Under the pieces are notes generated by a model. It was given only the letters and a program-made list of their open reading frames with translations. It was not told where the DNA came from and ran no database searches. A stretch of DNA of 64,000 nt from Paraburkholderia youngii. GTDB lineage: Bacteria; Pseudomonadota; Gammaproteobacteria; Burkholderiales; Burkholderiaceae. The position numbers and the translations under genes were made by a program. This document shows, in pieces, positions 18,494 through 26,764 of this stretch. How positions within the stretch are numbered: position 1 is the first letter of the stretch; each line of letters begins with the position of its first letter. The stretch is taken from NCBI RefSeq assembly GCF_013366925.1, contig NZ_JAALDK010000001.1, forward strand, positions 5,077,165 through 5,141,164, written 5' to 3'.

Positions 18494-18967
18494 TCACGTT
18501 ACCGCCGACGAACGCACCGGCAACGCCGTCGAATACTTGATCTGCTCCATCGCGAAGCTCGAACTCACGTCGTACAGCGGCACGGCCGTGATCAACTGCT
18601 TGTAGATCCGGTCGTAGTCGTCGATATCGGAGACCACCACGCGCAGCAGATAGTCGGTCTCGCCGCTCATCCGGTAGACCTCGACCACTTCCGGAATATC
18701 GCGCACCGCCTGCGTGAACGCGGCGGCCCATGTCTCCGTGTGCTGGTTCGTGCGCACCGCCACGAACACCGTGGTTCCGACGCCGAGCTTGCGCGCGTCG
18801 CACAGCGCCACTTGCGCGCGAATCACGCCCGCCTCCTTCAGGCGCTGAAGCCGCTTCCAGCAAGGCGTCTGTGACAGATTCACGCGCTGCGCGAGTTCGG
18901 CGATCGGCATCGTCGCGTCCGCCTGCAGCAATTCGAGCAGCTTCCGATCGATGATATCCATACCCAT
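18494..18967 (-). CDS. Lrp/AsnC-family transcriptional regulator
   Basis: A 157-residue protein. The N-terminal helix-turn-helix (DRKLLELLQADATMPIAELA, then the recognition helix LSQTPCWKRLQRLKEAGVI) is followed by a RAM/ligand-binding domain with the family's VVEVYRMSGETDYLLRV core. The start at 18967 is chosen because GAGGTG lies at the right distance upstream; start codons at 18961 and 18982 are alternatives. It is divergent from a cysteine dioxygenase-like gene, and such regulators usually control the adjacent gene in response to an amino acid, here plausibly cysteine. Confidence 0.93.
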   Translation of the reverse strand: MGMDIIDRKLLELLQADATMPIAELAQRVNLSQTPCWKRLQRLKEAGVIRAQVALCDARKLGVGTTVFVAVRTNQHTETWAAAFTQAVRDIPEVVEVYRMSGETDYLLRVVVSDIDDYDRIYKQLITAVPLYDVSSSFAMEQIKYSTALPVRSSAVT

Positions 18968-18982
18968 ACCCCCACCTCTCAT

Positions 18983-19066
18983 AGGAAATTATTCTACTTT
19001 TCTGACGGTCGAGGAAATTATATGGAAACTGTTTCTCCGGGCAAACCGGTATAAATATCGATACCG
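18983..19066. promoter_or_regulatory. Divergent regulatory region between lrp-like and cysteine dioxygenase-like genes
   Basis: Two perfect AGGAAATTAT direct repeats (18983-18992 and 19012-19021) lie 29 bp apart. They are followed by an imperfect palindrome GGAAAC-T-GTTTC (19024-19035) and a perfect CGGTAT-N8-ATACCG palindrome (19047-19066). The latter overlaps a TATAAA -10-like hexamer (19050-19055) for the plus-strand gene. Repeats near helical phase are typical of Lrp-type binding regions. Confidence 0.5.
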
Positions 19067-19105
19067 AAAATTGCCGACCAGCAGCGCCCGAGCTGCATCA
19101 ACACC

Positions 19106-19774
19106 ATGAGCGACGACCTTCGCGCCACCGCTTTCGAGCATCTTCCCGACTACCTGAAGTCGCTGCCGGACCCGGCCCGACTCGATGCGGCCGCGTTATC
19201 TGCGCACACGCTGCGCGATATGAAGCGCACACCGCTCGAGCGCCTGTGCGACACGCTCGACGCGATGTTCGAAGCCTGCGCGAAATTTCCAGAACCGTCG
19301 CATTCGACGTTCTTCGCGCGCAGCATGCGGCTCGCGCTCGCCGAGGCGGCCGCCGATCCGGCGCTGCTCGCACCGATACAACGCGAAGGCTCCGCCGACA
19401 CCTATCGGCGCCATCTGCTCGTCGCCGATCCGCAAGGCCGCTATGCGATCGCCGCGCTGGTCTGGCAGCCCGGCCAGGCGAGCCCCGTGCATGCGCATCA
19501 CACGTGGTGCGGTTACGCGGTGGTCGAGGGCAAGCTGAGCGAAACGGTCTTCGAATGGGACGACGCGCAGCAATGCGCGAGTGCGCTGCGCATTCAGACA
19601 CGCAAACGCGGCGCGGTGTCGTACGTGCGCGGCGGCCGTGCCGCGATTCATCGGCTCGGCAACAGCAGTGATGCGCCGGCGGTGTCGCTGCATATCTATG
19701 GCGTCGAAGGCGCGCGGATCGGCACGCACGTGAACGACATCGTGCGCACGGCCGACGCCGCGGAGATGGTTTAA
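19106..19774 (+). CDS. Cysteine dioxygenase-family cupin protein
   Basis: A 222-residue protein. The cupin motif is clear: SPVHAHHTWCGYAVVEGKLSE at about residues 128-148 supplies iron-binding histidines and the conserved glycine, and HRLGN near residue 183 supplies the third histidine position. This is the thiol-dioxygenase/cysteine dioxygenase type of cupin, which oxidises cysteine (or a related thiol such as 3-mercaptopropionate) to the sulfinate with non-heme iron and O2. Which thiol is used cannot be read from the sequence. It is divergently paired with the Lrp-like regulator. Confidence 0.83.
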   Translation: MSDDLRATAFEHLPDYLKSLPDPARLDAAALSAHTLRDMKRTPLERLCDTLDAMFEACAKFPEPSHSTFFARSMRLALAEAAADPALLAPIQREGSADTYRRHLLVADPQGRYAIAALVWQPGQASPVHAHHTWCGYAVVEGKLSETVFEWDDAQQCASALRIQTRKRGAVSYVRGGRAAIHRLGNSSDAPAVSLHIYGVEGARIGTHVNDIVRTADAAEMV

Positions 19775-19896
19775 CAACGGTTGCACGTCACGACGACACG
19801 TGACGTGACGTGATGTGACGCGTTCGCGCGACTACGAACTCATGCGAGCACACAAGCACGCGACCGTCCTCGCACGGTCGCCAACAAGCCCCCGCC

Positions 19897-22677
19897 TCAA
19901 CTCTTCCCGCCGACATCGCCCGCCGTCGGAATTTGCGGCGGAATCGGCGCGGTCTGTCCGGTCGGCGGCGGCGCTGGACGCGGTTCGTGCGACACGTCAC
20001 GCGCGGGCGCAAGCGGCACATGTGTCGATGCGCGCGCCGACGGGCCGACGGCGCCCACTTCATACTCCGCTTCGCGCAGATGCTCGTGCGCCGCTTCGCG
20101 GGTTCGTTCGCGCGCGGGTTCATGCGCCCTTTGATGGTCTTTGCCGTGCGCGCCGTCGCGCGCCCGCTGGTGCGCGTCGGCACCCGCATCCACAGGCGCG
20201 ACGAACCCGGTCATCTCATCGTCGCGCAACGGCTCGCCGTCGCTATCCTTCGACGACGTGTACACCCGCATCTGCGCGACCGGAATCTCGATGCCCGCCT
20301 CGTCCATCTTGCGCTTGAGCCGCAAATTGAACGCCCGCGCGACGCTCCATTGCTGCAGCGGCCGCGTCTTGATCTGTCCTTTGACGACCATCCAGTTCGG
20401 ATCGAAGCGGTCGAGACCCCACACCTCGATCGGCCCGAGCATCTCGCGCCGGTAGCGGAAGTCGGCCATCAGCTCCGCGCCGACTTCGCGGATCAGCTGC
20501 GTGATCTCGTCGACATCGGTCGAGAACGACATGCGCACTTCGAACACCGCATACGCGAAATCGCGCGACAGGTTCTTCACGATCTTGATCTGCGAGAACG
20601 GAATCGCGTGGATCGCGCCCTGCCCGTCGCGCAGCCGCACGGTGCGGATCGACAGATGTTCGACCGTGCCCGCATGGCCGCCATCGACGTCGATCCAGTC
20701 GCCGACCGAGATCGTGTCCTCGATGATGATGAAGAGCCCGGTGATCAGGTCGGTCACCAGCGACTGCGCGCCGAAGCCGATCGCCAGACCGATCACGCCC
20801 GCGCCGGCGAGCAGCGGCGTCACGTTGATGCCGAGGTTCGCGGCGGTGACGATGCCGCCGATCGTCATGATCGACACGAGCAACACGTTGCGCACCAGCG
20901 GCAACATCGTGCGGGCGCGCGTGCTCGGACTGCGCGCCTTGTTGCGCGGGCTGCCCGGATTGAGCGTTTCGGTGATCGCGGTGTCGACCAGAATCCACAG
21001 CAGCCACGCGATAAAAACGGTGGCGACGATCGCCGTCATCGCATGCGCGATACCGCGCGCCGCCACGTTCCTCTCGATCACCTCGGCCAGCGACACGTCC
21101 CACAGCCGCGCCGCGAATTCGAAGAAAAACAGCCAGATGAACAAGGTCAGCAAGGTGCCGCAAAAGCGCAACAGGCGCGTCAGATATGGCGAGCGGCGCC
21201 GTGCGCGGGCACTGCGCGGGCGCGTCATGCGCAGCACGATCGCCGACAGGAAAAACGCCAGCACCAGCAGCAGCGCGGTCACGATCGAGATCTGCAGCAC
21301 GTTTTCGCTGGAGCCGGAGCCGCCCAGCGTCGCGACCACCGACGCGGCCGCCAGCACCAGCACCGGCACGTGCCACATCGCGGCAAGCACCTCGAACGCA
21401 TCGGTCGCCGCCCTGTGGTCGTTGCGCTGCTCGTACGGCCGGTTGCGGATCAGGTGCGCGACCGGCCGGCGGAAAGCGAGCGCGAAATAGCCGGTCAGCA
21501 CGGCGGCCGTCATGTTGGCCGCGGTCGAAATCAGCGCGGCGAGGTTGGTGCCGATCTGATGCTCGACGTCGTAATTGACGGCCGCGTCGCCGAGCGCACC
21601 GCACACGCCGATCACGAACAGCACGCGGCGCGCGTGATCGATCAGCAATCGCACCGCGACGCGCCGGTGGCCCGAGCCGAACAGCGAGAACATGATCAGG
21701 CAGATCGCGGAAAACACCGCGCCCGCGACGATCGCATACGCGACCACCATGCCGAGCGTGCGGCCGAGCGCATCGGGCATCGCGCGCATGAACAGTAGCG
21801 CCGCGATGAACGCGATGATCCACGGACCGACGCGGCGCAACGCGAAGATCAGCAGCTCGCGCGTGGTGGGATTGGGCCGCAGCACCAGCTCGACGCCGAA
21901 GCGCCGGTGCAGCCGATGCTGCAGATAGATCAGCGCGCCGGCACACGCGCCCCAGCCCGCCAGCATCCCCAGCATCGCCAGCAGGATCGAGCCGAGACCC
22001 TCGCGCCCCTGGCCGGAGACGATCGTGTACAGCTCATTGCCGGCAGCGGTCACGCGCCCGCTCCAGTAGCGCACTGGCGTGCGGCCCTGATGCACGTCGG
22101 ATTCGAACGACGCGATGCCCGATGCGATCGCGCCGAGCAGGCCCGGGCTAGGTTGCGCGGCCGCTGGCGAAGGCGGCCCGACGGTTTGCGCGGCGCTTTG
22201 CGATACGTCGCGCAGCTTCTTCAGCTGGGCGACGAGTGCGCTGCGCTGGCGGTCGTTGTCGAGCGTGGCGATCACGCTGTCGAGCGAGCGCGCAAGCTCC
22301 GCCTGGTTCGCGGGCGACGGCGCCGACGCCGCCTCGGGCGCCGACGCACCCGAGGCCGCGGACGCGGGCGTCGCGTTCACCGTCGCGCTGTTGATCAGGC
22401 TCTGCAATGCCGGGATCACCGGCGTGCCGCCGCCGACCGCGGGGCCGGCGGCCTGCGCGATGCGCGGCAGCGCGCCGAGGCACAGAATCAGCGTGGCGCA
22501 CACGAGCGCGGTCAACCAACCCGGCACATATGCGCTCTCGCGCGGGTGGGCGTCGCCGCTGGCAGTGCCGCGAGCGGCGTGATCGGAGGAGAGATGAGGG
22601 GCGGTGAGAATCGCCGGCTGCTGCCCGCCGCCAGACGGCGCAGCCTCGGACTCACGCCGCGACGGGCATGACTGCAT
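19897..22677 (-). CDS. Large mechanosensitive ion channel of the MscS family
   Basis: About 926 residues from the ATG at 22677. It has an N-terminal hydrophobic leader (about residues 53-75), a periplasmic Ala/Ser-rich helical region, and many membrane helices (roughly 230-590). The MscS pore and beta domain follow: LAGAGVIGLAIGFGAQSLV is the pore-lining helix, then DLITGLFIIIEDTISVGDWI. Channels of this YbiO/YnaI-like class open under membrane tension and release solutes during hypo-osmotic shock. After the conserved C-terminal domain (ending near MRVYTSSKD) there is an unusual tail of about 100 residues rich in Arg, His, Glu and Ala. It is transcribed alone. Confidence 0.9.
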   Translation of the reverse strand: MQSCPSRRESEAAPSGGGQQPAILTAPHLSSDHAARGTASGDAHPRESAYVPGWLTALVCATLILCLGALPRIAQAAGPAVGGGTPVIPALQSLINSATVNATPASAASGASAPEAASAPSPANQAELARSLDSVIATLDNDRQRSALVAQLKKLRDVSQSAAQTVGPPSPAAAQPSPGLLGAIASGIASFESDVHQGRTPVRYWSGRVTAAGNELYTIVSGQGREGLGSILLAMLGMLAGWGACAGALIYLQHRLHRRFGVELVLRPNPTTRELLIFALRRVGPWIIAFIAALLFMRAMPDALGRTLGMVVAYAIVAGAVFSAICLIMFSLFGSGHRRVAVRLLIDHARRVLFVIGVCGALGDAAVNYDVEHQIGTNLAALISTAANMTAAVLTGYFALAFRRPVAHLIRNRPYEQRNDHRAATDAFEVLAAMWHVPVLVLAAASVVATLGGSGSSENVLQISIVTALLLVLAFFLSAIVLRMTRPRSARARRRSPYLTRLLRFCGTLLTLFIWLFFFEFAARLWDVSLAEVIERNVAARGIAHAMTAIVATVFIAWLLWILVDTAITETLNPGSPRNKARSPSTRARTMLPLVRNVLLVSIMTIGGIVTAANLGINVTPLLAGAGVIGLAIGFGAQSLVTDLITGLFIIIEDTISVGDWIDVDGGHAGTVEHLSIRTVRLRDGQGAIHAIPFSQIKIVKNLSRDFAYAVFEVRMSFSTDVDEITQLIREVGAELMADFRYRREMLGPIEVWGLDRFDPNWMVVKGQIKTRPLQQWSVARAFNLRLKRKMDEAGIEIPVAQMRVYTSSKDSDGEPLRDDEMTGFVAPVDAGADAHQRARDGAHGKDHQRAHEPARERTREAAHEHLREAEYEVGAVGPSARASTHVPLAPARDVSHEPRPAPPPTGQTAPIPPQIPTAGDVGGKS

Positions 22678-22795
22678 GGCAATCCGTGAGAAAACGGCAG
22701 ACGCCAGTGTAGCCGCAGTTACGCCCGGCGCGCCCGAACATGCGTAACCGAATGTTAGTACGCTTGCGCGGCCGGCGAATTCGATGCGCCGGTCG

Positions 22796-23443
22796 TCAGT
22801 ACGCGACCGTCGCGATCTGGCGGACGAAGCGGCCCTGCTCCAGTTCGTCGACGAACGCGATCGCGTAGTCTTCGGCCGAAATGCGGCTGTTGCCGTCCGC
22901 ATCCGCGATCAGCGTGTTCGCGCCCGTGCGGAACTGGCCGGTGCGCTCGCCCGGCGCGATCAGCGCGGCCGGCGCGAAGAACGTCCAGTCGAGATCGGTC
23001 ACGCCGCGGTAGTAGTCCAAGGCGTCGCGATGCGCGAGCGCGATGCCCTTGTACGCCTGCGGAAAACTGTCGGTATCGACCAGGTGCTTGCCCGGCGCGA
23101 CTTCGAGCGAGCCCGCGCCGCCTACCACGACGACGCGCTTCAGCCCCGCCGCGCGCACCCCTTCGACCAGCGCGCGCGTGGCTTGCGACAGCTTGGCCAG
23201 ATCGCCTTGCGGCGGCGCATACGCGCTCGCGACCACGTCCTGACCGCGCACCGCCGCGCCGACGCTCGCGGCGTCGAGCAGATCGGCCTGCGCCGCATGC
23301 AGATTCGCAACGCCGTCCGGCACGCGCGCCGGATCGCGCACCAGTGCCGTCACCTGATGCCCGCGACGCGCGGCTTCCGCGGCAATCCGCGAGCCGATCA
23401 TGCCGGTCGCGCCAAACAAGGCGATCTTCAGTTGCTTGCTCAT
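22796..23443 (-). CDS. NAD(P)H-binding oxidoreductase (NmrA/YwnB-like SDR)
   Basis: A 215-residue atypical short-chain dehydrogenase. The dinucleotide-binding motif GATGMIGSRIA is at residues 10-20, the VVVVGGAGSLEV strand near 104, and no classical YxxxK catalytic pair is apparent, as in NmrA-like reductases. The start at 23443 has a GAGGAG site. It lies directly downstream of an Rrf2-family regulator gene, and the 97-bp gap holds a perfect palindrome that also occurs before the regulator. A Bacillus pair, ywnA-ywnB, has (from memory) the same regulator-plus-reductase pairing. The substrate is unknown. Confidence 0.85.
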   Translation of the reverse strand: MSKQLKIALFGATGMIGSRIAAEAARRGHQVTALVRDPARVPDGVANLHAAQADLLDAASVGAAVRGQDVVASAYAPPQGDLAKLSQATRALVEGVRAAGLKRVVVVGGAGSLEVAPGKHLVDTDSFPQAYKGIALAHRDALDYYRGVTDLDWTFFAPAALIAPGERTGQFRTGANTLIADADGNSRISAEDYAIAFVDELEQGRFVRQIATVAY

Positions 23444-23466
23444 ATCAGCGTACTCCTCAGGTTGTT

Positions 23467-23495
23467 TTATATGTAACACTGATAGTTACATATAA
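23467..23495. promoter_or_regulatory. Perfect palindromic operator upstream of the NmrA-like reductase gene
   Basis: TTATATGTAAC and GTTACATATAA form perfect 11-bp arms separated by 7 bp (ACTGATA). The site is 24 bp upstream of the reductase start and AT-rich within GC-rich DNA. A related site occurs upstream of the Rrf2 gene (24012-24040), so Rrf2 is the likely ligand. Confidence 0.75.
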
Positions 23496-23540
23496 CGAGA
23501 AAAAAACGGGGCTCTCACCCCGTTCATTGGTTAGTCACCG

Positions 23541-23990
23541 TCAAGCCCGGCGCTTGCGCTCGCGATGCTTCTCCGAGCGGACCACGTCGGCGGTCGCATC
23601 GGCGAGCGTGCGTGCGGCCAGCGCCGCTTCCATCGCCTGCTGCGCTTCGCCGATGATCCCGCTCAACACGCTCTGGATATTGCGCCCCACCATGCACGCG
23701 GGATTCGGCTCCTCGCGATGCAACGCGAACAACTGCGCGTCCTCCACTGCGCGATAGACGTCTAGCAGCGTGATCTGTTCCGGCCGCCGCGCGAGCAACG
23801 CGCCGCCACCGGCTCCCATCTGCGACGTGGTGAGGCCGGCCTCCGAGAGCATGGCCAGAAGCCGGCGGATCAGCGCGGGATTCGTGTTCACGCTGCCCGC
23901 GATCATCTCCGACGACAACGGCACACCCCCTTGTAACGACAGCAGTGCGAGCACATGCACGGCAAAGGCAAACCGGCTACTCGTGTTCAC
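23541..23990 (-). CDS. Rrf2-family transcriptional regulator (YwnA-like)
   Basis: A 149-residue protein starting at the GTG at 23990 (VNTSSRFAFAVHVL), which matches the usual Rrf2 N-terminus; a TTG at 24014 falls inside the operator and is unlikely. The winged-helix domain is followed by ITLLDVYRAVEDAQLFALH and PACMVGRNIQ. The three-cysteine Fe-S cluster motif of IscR/NsrR is absent: only one cysteine is visible, in PNPACMVG. This resembles the YwnA/CymR-like branch, which does not hold a cluster. It probably represses itself and the downstream reductase gene through the paired palindromes. Confidence 0.88.
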   Translation of the reverse strand: MNTSSRFAFAVHVLALLSLQGGVPLSSEMIAGSVNTNPALIRRLLAMLSEAGLTTSQMGAGGGALLARRPEQITLLDVYRAVEDAQLFALHREEPNPACMVGRNIQSVLSGIIGEAQQAMEAALAARTLADATADVVRSEKHRERKRRA

Positions 23991-24011
23991 GGCAGATCCG
24001 TCCCGCAACGA

Positions 24012-24040
24012 CAATGTGTAACCATCGTAATTACATATAC
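24012..24040. promoter_or_regulatory. Second copy of the Rrf2-associated palindromic operator
   Basis: TGTGTAAC, a 7-bp spacer (CATCGTA) and ATTACATATA match the operator at 23467-23495 at about 8 of 11 positions in the left arm and 9 of 11 in the right, with identical spacing. It sits just upstream of the GTG start of the Rrf2 gene, as expected for autoregulation. Confidence 0.65.
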
Positions 24041-24083
24041 CTCTAAAGTCAAACGGCGAAAGCCGGATCGAACCGCGTGCGGG

Positions 24084-24548
24084 TCATTTGTCCATCTGCT
24101 TCTGCGCGTCGGCGGACTCGGCCGATGCGCTCGACGAAGCCGACGAGCTCGCATTCTGCGCCGACCACGCCTGCAGCTTGCGTCCCGCCGTTTCGAGGCC
24201 CTGGCCCGTGATCGACGCGGCCCTGCCGAGCTGTGCGTTGGCCGCGCTCGCCGCGTTCTGCAGGTTGGCCTGCGCGCTCGACGCGAGCGCGGCCGGGTCG
24301 ATCCTGATCGACGGCGCGGAGGCCGAGTCGAGGTTCTGCTGTGCGGCGTCCTTGGTCGCGGTGACCTGTTGGCCGACGTAGCTCGCGGCCTGATCGAGCT
24401 TCTGACCGGCAAGCTGCGCGGCGTCGTTGAGCTTGCCCGCGACCTGGCCGGCCGAAGCGTCGTTTTTCTGGCACGCGGCCAGCGCGCCGAACACGAAGAC
24501 CACGACCGCCGCGCGGCGCAATAAGGATGAGGAAACAGATGAAATCAT
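24084..24548 (-). CDS. Alanine-rich lipoprotein
   Basis: A 154-residue protein from the ATG at 24548. The signal peptide (SLLRRAAVVVFVFGALAAC) ends in a lipobox LAAC with Cys at about residue 26, followed by Gln-Lys, so outer-membrane sorting is expected. The mature part is a long amphipathic helical region with repeated Ala/Gln/Asn/Ser patterns (LNDAAQLAGQKLDQAASYVGQ, TATKDAAQQNLD), like LEA-type or YajG-like coiled helices. No catalytic motif is seen. The ribosome site before the start is poor, so the start is moderately certain. Confidence 0.75.
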   Translation of the reverse strand: MISSVSSSLLRRAAVVVFVFGALAACQKNDASAGQVAGKLNDAAQLAGQKLDQAASYVGQQVTATKDAAQQNLDSASAPSIRIDPAALASSAQANLQNAASAANAQLGRAASITGQGLETAGRKLQAWSAQNASSSASSSASAESADAQKQMDK

Positions 24549-24873
24549 GATCAGAAAGGAGCCGCACCGAGCGGCTCGCACTTGCGAAGATGTGCCCATG
24601 ATACCGCCGTTGCGCCGCGCGGCCGCTTCGAGTCACCCCGGCGAGCCATCGACGATTACGACGAAACCTCGGGTGCGGTTCGCCGCAAGGCCATGCAACT
24701 GAACCACAACCCCGCGTCGACCAATGCGATCATCGCCGGGCCAGGAAACGGAAGCGTGGAAACAGCTGTCTTCATCGACCGACTTCGCTGCGTAAGCGAA
24801 GAAAGCAGCGGTTCGGCGTTTCGCCAAGCCGCTGCTCGCCTGAATCGCCGTGGCGCGAATATCACCGAGCCAG
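24549..24873. other. 325-bp gap without a gene
   Basis: No convincing protein is encoded here. It contains the terminator-like hairpin at 24804-24836 and a smaller CTTCGCT / AGCGAAG hairpin (24783-24801) just beyond it. Confidence 0.5.
24804..24836 (-). terminator. Probable terminator of the reductase/AhpD-like/cupin operon
   Basis: AGCAGCGG and CCGCTGCT form an 8-bp stem with an inner GGCG/CGCC stem. On the minus strand it is followed by TTTCTT, a weak U-tract. It is 38 bp past the cupin stop codon. Confidence 0.5.
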
Positions 24874-25272
24874 TTAATTCGCCGGCGTCAGTATCGGTGC
24901 GCCGGCATCCTTCAGCAGAAAAACCAGGAATTTAGCCGGCTTGGTCTTGCTGGCATTGCGCCCGACCGTGTGCACGTCGTTCGGCCCTTCGTAGAAGGTT
25001 TGCCCCGGCTTCAGCGTGACGGTCTGGCCGCCGCGCACGCCCATCACGATCGAGCCTTTCAGCACATAGATGAAGCCGTGTGCATCGTGCCGATGTACCG
25101 GGTCCGCACTGCCGGGCGGATACTCGACCGAGAGCAGCGTGACTTCCTTGCCCGGATAGTCTTCCAGCGCCCTGGTCATCAGCGGCGCAACTTGCGCTTG
25201 CGGCGGCTCGTGCGCGTGTGCGGCGCCCGCTGCGAGCAGCAGCGATGCGATCAGCCATCTGGAAATATGCAT
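24874..25272 (-). CDS. Secreted small cupin protein
   Basis: A 132-residue protein with a Sec signal peptide at residues 1-20 (ISRWLIASLLLAAGAAHA). The mature single cupin barrel shows the metal-binding motif HRHDAHGFIYVLKGS followed by GQTFYEGPNDVH, giving three histidines and a glutamate-like position. Stand-alone cupins of this kind often protect against or sense small oxidants, but the substrate is unknown. It is the last gene of a three-gene minus-strand operon after an AhpD-like protein (23-bp gap) and a reductase. Confidence 0.83.
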   Translation of the reverse strand: MHISRWLIASLLLAAGAAHAHEPPQAQVAPLMTRALEDYPGKEVTLLSVEYPPGSADPVHRHDAHGFIYVLKGSIVMGVRGGQTVTLKPGQTFYEGPNDVHTVGRNASKTKPAKFLVFLLKDAGAPILTPAN

Positions 25273-25295
25273 GACGGTGCTCCGTTGCGCGTCGT

Positions 25296-25775
25296 TCAGG
25301 CGAGGCCCGACTTGTCGACGCCAAAGGCTTTGTCGTAGATGCCCGGCGGGATGCGAAAGCCAATGTTGACCCGATTCCACGCGTTGATCGACATCACCTG
25401 GAAGGTCAGGTCGGACAACTCCTTCTCCGAGAACTGGGTCCGCACGCGATCGTAGATTTCATCGCTCACACCCAGCGGCGAAATCTGGGTCAGCGCCTCG
25501 GTCCAGGCTAGAGCGGCACGCTCGCGAGGCGTGAACAGATTGGACTCGCGCCACACGGCCACGTGATGAAGGCGCAACGGACGCTCGTCATGGATCGTGG
25601 CCTCCTTCACGTGCATGTCGACGCAGAACGAGCAGCCGTTGAGCTGCGACGCGCGGATGTCGACGAGATGGCGGATGGTTTCCTCGATTGCGGACTTCTT
25701 GAGCACGAGGCTGAACTCGACGAACTTCTTGAACAGTTCCGGGGATTGCTGCTGGTAGTCGATGCGCTGGGTCAT
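25296..25775 (-). CDS. Carboxymuconolactone decarboxylase/AhpD-like protein
   Basis: A 159-residue all-helical protein. The redox motif CSFC (Cys48 and Cys51) with the following histidine in CVDMH is the AhpD signature for thiol-dependent peroxidase or disulfide-reductase activity. The segment TPRERAALAWTEALT and the C-terminal NAWNRVNIGFRIPPG are typical of this family. It belongs to the middle of an operon with an NAD(P)H-binding reductase and a secreted cupin, which suggests a small stress-detoxification unit; this is inference. Confidence 0.9.
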   Translation of the reverse strand: MTQRIDYQQQSPELFKKFVEFSLVLKKSAIEETIRHLVDIRASQLNGCSFCVDMHVKEATIHDERPLRLHHVAVWRESNLFTPRERAALAWTEALTQISPLGVSDEIYDRVRTQFSEKELSDLTFQVMSINAWNRVNIGFRIPPGIYDKAFGVDKSGLA

Positions 25776-25826
25776 GGCATGTCCTTGGTGCGGTTGGAGA
25801 AAGGAGAAACGTTGCGGGAATGCGGT

Positions 25827-26582
25827 TCAGTCCTTCGCGACGGAGCGGCTGAGCCAAGTGTGGAAGCGCGTCGGGCCGATGCGATGACCGCCGCCGGCGA
25901 CCAGGGTGCGGTCGTCCAGCTCTGCGCCGAAATAGCGAGCGTGGACATCGGCGATCACCGTGCGTGGATCGTTGTGCGCGGCGAGGAACTTGCGGGCGAG
26001 TTCGTCGAGTGGGAAGCGGTCCGGACCGGCGAGTTCGGTCATGTCGTTCAGCGGCATTCCCGCCGCAAGATCGGCGAGCACTGCGCAGACGTCGTCGGCG
26101 GCGACCGGCTGGATCAGCGCGGGCGAAAGGCGCACCTCGCCTCGCTGGGCGCTGGCCTCGATGATGCCGCCGACGAATTCGAAGAACTGGGTGGCACGCA
26201 GCAGCGTGTACGGAACGGGCGACGCCTTGACCAGCGTCTCCTGCGCAGCCTTGGCGCGAAAATACCCGCTTTGCTGCAGGCGTTCGGTGCCCACGACGGA
26301 CAGAGCAAGATGGTGCTCGACGCCCGCCGCGTGTTCGGCGGCCAACAGGTTGCGGCCCGCCGTCTGGAAGAAGCTCATCACGGCCTCGTCCTCGAAGGAC
26401 GGCGCGTTGGCGACATCGACGACGACATGCGCGCCTTCGACCGCTTTCGCCAACCCGTCGCCCGTCATCAAGTCCACCCCGGTCGACGGGGATGCGGCCA
26501 CCACGTCGTGACCATCGCGGCGAAGCCGCCGCACCACGTTCGAGCCGATCAGTCCGCTGCCACCAATGACGACCACTTTCAT
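25827..26582 (-). CDS. NAD(P)-binding oxidoreductase (atypical SDR)
   Basis: A 251-residue protein with the dinucleotide motif GGSGLIGSNVVRRL at residues 7-20. The NmrA-like layout continues with VVDVANAPSF, LSVVGTERL, YFRAKAAQE (a YxxxK-like pair) and an RATQFFEF loop. The GGAGGGAG site precedes the ATG at 26582. It is the first gene of the operon with the AhpD-like and cupin genes, divergent from the CadC-like regulator. The substrate is unknown. Confidence 0.88.
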   Translation of the reverse strand: MKVVVIGGSGLIGSNVVRRLRRDGHDVVAASPSTGVDLMTGDGLAKAVEGAHVVVDVANAPSFEDEAVMSFFQTAGRNLLAAEHAAGVEHHLALSVVGTERLQQSGYFRAKAAQETLVKASPVPYTLLRATQFFEFVGGIIEASAQRGEVRLSPALIQPVAADDVCAVLADLAAGMPLNDMTELAGPDRFPLDELARKFLAAHNDPRTVIADVHARYFGAELDDRTLVAGGGHRIGPTRFHTWLSRSVAKD

Positions 26583-26764
26583 GTTCCACTCCCTCCGGTT
26601 CGGTTGACGAAGCGCTTGCTGCTTGATCCGATGGGTGCAGTATCATTTCCAGCCGCCGGCGCCGCTTTGTCTGCGCCTTGTATTTCCGTCCAGAATTCCT
26701 CCATACGCTTCATCAGCGCGCCGGGTAGCGCATACCTGGCGGCTTTCTCGTCCTGGAGTCCCCA

